35,362 nt of DNA from NCBI GenBank assembly GCA_015501055.1, contig JADNYV010000352.1, forward strand, positions 1-35,362, in the 5' to 3' direction. The number at the start of each line of letters is the position of its first letter. Position 1 is the stretch's first letter. The translations under genes and the position numbers were made by a program. Shown piece after piece: positions 32,712 through 35,362 of this stretch. The notes under the pieces are model-generated. The model saw only the letters and a list, made by a program, of their open reading frames with translations. It was not told where the DNA came from and searched no databases. The DNA is from Mucidula mucida (lineage: Eukaryota > Basidiomycota > Agaricomycetes > Agaricales > Physalacriaceae).

Positions 32712-34018
32712 TTAGCACGTCCATGAGCCCTAGACGTCTCGATCAGAAAAGATAAACAACAACATAGAAAGAGATAACATACATCGTCGGATCCAGGCTG
32801 GCCGACGTTCTGGTAGGGTTGCGTTCCAAGACATTCGGCCAGAGTGACGAGGTTGTAACCCGCAGCCTGGAGCTGGTCAATAGCATTCGGGATAACATCA
32901 TACGCGGTCGTAGCTAGTGGGGCGGGAATTGTCAACCCCAGAATCTGATCAGAGTGCATAAACACTTACAGTACACCTCATGGTTCAGAGCGAGAATGCT
33001 GGAGGGGTGCTCGTTGATCTTGTCCGTGTAGGCTTGTTTACTTTGGTCTGCGCTCGAGCCTGTGCTGTCACCCGAGCTAATAGTCATTGATATTCAGCCA
33101 AAGAGGTTCGAAGACGACATAGATTAAGACACGCTTACTCGAAATCCCAGATGACAACGTCCTGCCCGCGCTGAGACGCGGCTGATACCACCTGATCGTT
33201 GAAGCTGCCGTATGCTGCAGGGATCATGAGTCGATATCACAACGTACTAGTCAAGGGCACACATACGAGGTCTCATGTACGCTGGGGTGACACCGACGAT
33301 CCTCTCCAAGGCCTCTAAAACGAATCGATGAGTAAACGCGTCTCTGCCAGTGCTTGAAAATAAAAATCACGTACGCTCCACACGCCACATCTCATCGTTA
33401 ACTTGATCATGATCAGTGAGGCCTCAACGATCACGGGAGGGTGGGTGAAACGTACTTTGATCCCACGAAAGTGTAGCGAGATTGGCATGGCTCCACGTGT
33501 GCGACGCGACCTGGTGGCCATTGTTGTACGCGTACTTTACGCGATCCTGCGAGTCAGAGTCGTAGATGCAGCGATCTACATCGCGTCCAGTCAGTTGAAG
33601 CGCGTGTAGAGCGGGATCAAATAGACATACATTGTTGCCATCTGTGATATGACACGCCATTAGCTGTCATTCATGACGGGTTTACGACGACATACTGGAA
33701 AAAGAAAGTAGCCTTCGCGTTCTTGCTATTAAGGGTGTTGACAATATCATATCTGCCATGGAAGAGTATGAGCACATGAAGCCGAGAACGAGCGCGAAGA
33801 AGAACCGACATATAATCATACGGGCCATCGTCCTGGCAAGTCGTCGTCAGGATAACCAATCAATTAGCAAAACATCATATAACTCACGAATGTAATGGCA
33901 GCAGTATTCGGCTGCGTGCAGCTGTAAATAGTCTGACCAGCCTCTTGGACTGCGGTGCAGCAGCGGCCAAACCGACTGAGACAGCGAGCAGAGTAGTAGC
34001 AGAACCGAAGAACTTCAT
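32712..34018 (-). CDS. Secreted chitin deacetylase (carbohydrate esterase family 4), one frameshift
   Basis: Removes N-acetyl groups from chitin at the cell wall or outside the cell, using a metal centre. Minus-strand exons: 34018-33888, 33832-33810, 33752-33696, 33641-33631 (11 nt), 33575-33456, 33401-33375, 33314-33267, 33214-33139, 33076-32970, 32913-32783 and 32729-32712; about 249 residues. All five family motifs are visible: TFDDGP (across the exon 1-2 junction), HTWSH, RPPYG, DFDSGDS and LALNHE; the C-terminus is DDGSWTC. The signal peptide MKFFGSATTLLAVSVGLAAAA is in a different frame from the following QTIYSCTQPNTAAITF. The shift lies near 33950 and no plausible intron explains it, so it is a sequence error or an inactivating mutation. 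No GPI-type tail. Everything else is phase-consistent. Confidence 0.87.
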
Positions 34019-34621
34019 AGTAGCCAAGAAAACAAATTGAAAAGAGTGGGGGGGCGGCGGCACAAAACAGACAGGAAGAGATCGTGGGTTATAAAGTAAA
34101 AGGGAACACACGAGGGCGTTTCAGATCCTCGAGGCGCGCCGTGATTCTTAATGCAATACCCAAAAGAGGGGGCTTGGAGTGACCTAATTGATCATGACAT
34201 AACGGTATTCCATGCTTTTCGGTCATGGGAAAGCGGGAAAAGCGCCTAAAATGCGGAGGTTCCTTGATCTTCGAATATCTGAAGAAGCTGCGAGTCAACG
34301 TTAACTTGGCGTGTCTCTTTTCAACAACCTGTAAGCTTATACAGGTATAGCCACTGAGCAGATACTTGCTCACCCGAGCGAAATCTATGGAGACGTTCAT
34401 AGATAATTTGTTTTAATAACTTCACTATGATACATGGTTACTCATGCCGCTCTCGCTACTCGCACCGGTCGGAGGCTGGGCGCTGGCCAAAATTCACCGT
34501 AAAAGCAAGAACCCACTGAGACTTTCCCTTCGAAGCTCAAACAAAAGGTCAAAGGCTATACAAAGATGCTACAAGTTAATTGTTGGATCCACCAAATAGA
34601 TTACGACGTTCAATAATGATT
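34019..34621 (-). promoter_or_regulatory. Upstream region of the chitin deacetylase gene with TATA-like element
   Basis: Read on the minus strand, TTTATAA at about 34089-34096 lies about 75 bp before the ATG at 34018, a suitable spacing for a TATA box. Two AGGGG/CCCCT-type words occur (plus-strand AGAGGGGG near 34165 and AGTGGGGG near 34046); these resemble stress-response elements but are common. The far end borders the 3' end of the transcription factor gene. No coding region is seen. Confidence 0.4.
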
Positions 34622-35362
34622 CTAATGATGCGCCATCTCGGATACATTAGTCAAGTACGTCCCCCAATCTTCCAGCCTAAACAAAAACACCCGTCAGCCA
34701 CGTTCGCGCCGCGACAAGAAAGAACACCCACTCAAACCCACTCGGAGCACTGGACCACATGGAAATCGTGTCATTCATCTGCATCATCGGGGGCGCGGGC
34801 GGCGCACGAACCGTGCCCATACCCATAGGATCACTGTACTCGTACGAAAGGCCAGAGAATCCCGTATTAGTATGGCAGTCATGCCGAAAAGTGGTTCATT
34901 CATGAACAGATAGTCCTGTGGCTGTTGCTGAGGTGCGGGTGGCATCGGCGCAGAAACATTCCCAAACCAACTAGCCTGATCAGACGCCCCAAGAGGTTGC
35001 TGCTGCTGAGACGAAAGATGTGGGTGACTGGTGAACGTAAACTGTCCATGGAGAGGCATCCGACCCAGCTCGTTACTGTACATCGGGAGCGCGAACGACT
35101 GCGGCGCCTGCTGAGTCGAAGCGAGCGGAATGGCATTGGGCAGCGTCGGCGGGATGATCGGCGCTGGTTGGTCGCTCGAAGTCGGAAGCGAATTCAACTT
35201 TCGGGCTACCCCCATCTCCTGCCGCGAAACCACTCGGCGCGTCCCAGCGATTGTTCTTGGCATGGTCGTATCGGCCATAGATACACTGGTCTCTGAAGGG
35301 CTCTCCGACGCGGTAAGAGGACTATCGAATCTCGATCTCGCTTGTTTGTTTCGGTCCAGGAA
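34622..35362 (-). CDS. C-terminal part of a probable fungal-specific (Zn2Cys6-type) transcription factor, 5' end outside the window
   Basis: The frame is open from the window edge (35362) to about 34880, with Ser/Pro/Gln-rich sequence including QQQQPLGASDQASWFG and PPAPQQQPQDYLFMNEP. A second frame continues with SGLSYEYSDPMGMGTVR and MMQMNDTISMWSSAPSGF, then a canonical intron (34731-34677, GTGGGT..TAG) and a last exon ending ELEDWGTYLTNVSEMAHH and TAG at 34622-34624. Gln/Pro-rich tails followed by an (F)ELEDWGTYL end are typical of fungal Zn2Cys6 regulators, but the zinc cluster and central domain are not in the window, so the assignment is tentative. The frame change near 34880 (between FGMTA and NTGFSG) lacks splice signals and is a one-base shift or sequence error. 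An internal ATG at 35278 is not taken as the start, because the frame upstream is open. Confidence 0.55.

Overview
The window looks like nuclear DNA from an agaricomycete (mushroom-forming basidiomycete) fungus. The reasons are the very dense, short introns (about 45-60 nt, GT..AG), membrane proteins of the DUF6535 type that expand in this group, a hAT transposase with a BED-like finger, a chromodomain retrotransposon end, and a MULE/SWIM-type DNA transposon. No rRNA, tRNA or CRISPR array was recognised.

Left part (1-25.2 kb) is repeat-rich and rearranged. It holds three copies of one DUF6535 gene family. Copy A (1-654, minus) is cut by the window edge and frameshifted. Copy B (15.3-18.0 kb, minus) is broken and mosaic. 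Copy C (22.0-25.2 kb, plus) is nearly complete. B and C are arranged head to head, and their shared upstream region is split by a 3,710-bp DNA transposon (18056-21765). That transposon has long terminal inverted repeats, a TA target duplication and a transposase of about 970 codons that reads without a break over six exons. Copy A preserves the uninterrupted form of the target. Between A and B lie: a Pro/Gln-rich nuclear-type protein gene (2769-4916) and a decayed, shuffled copy of it (11.8-12.3 kb); a degenerate hAT gene (7.05-10.75 kb) whose 3' end is replaced by a chromovirus integrase end; and an unidentified multi-exon gene (12.95-14.6 kb). A 1,090-bp non-autonomous element (13232-14321) sits in an intron of the last gene, and its 10-bp target duplication copies the 5' splice site.

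Right part (25.6-35.4 kb) is ordinary gene-dense fungal DNA. In order it holds a small unknown gene (plus), a pantetheine-phosphate adenylyltransferase of coenzyme A synthesis (plus), a 12-exon MFS transporter with a likely GC-AG intron (plus), a lactonase-type beta-propeller protein (plus), a secreted chitin deacetylase (minus, 11 exons, one frameshift after the signal peptide), and the C-terminal end of a probable fungal-specific transcription factor (minus, runs off the window). These genes share no obvious pathway. The contrast between the two halves suggests a boundary between a conserved gene block and an accessory, transposon-shaped block at about 25 kb.

Exon boundaries given here were found by reading frame, phase and splice-site inspection only. 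No alignment or database search was run. Single-base frameshifts in otherwise well-preserved genes (chitin deacetylase, transcription factor) could be sequence errors, so the word pseudogene is used firmly only where several lesions agree.
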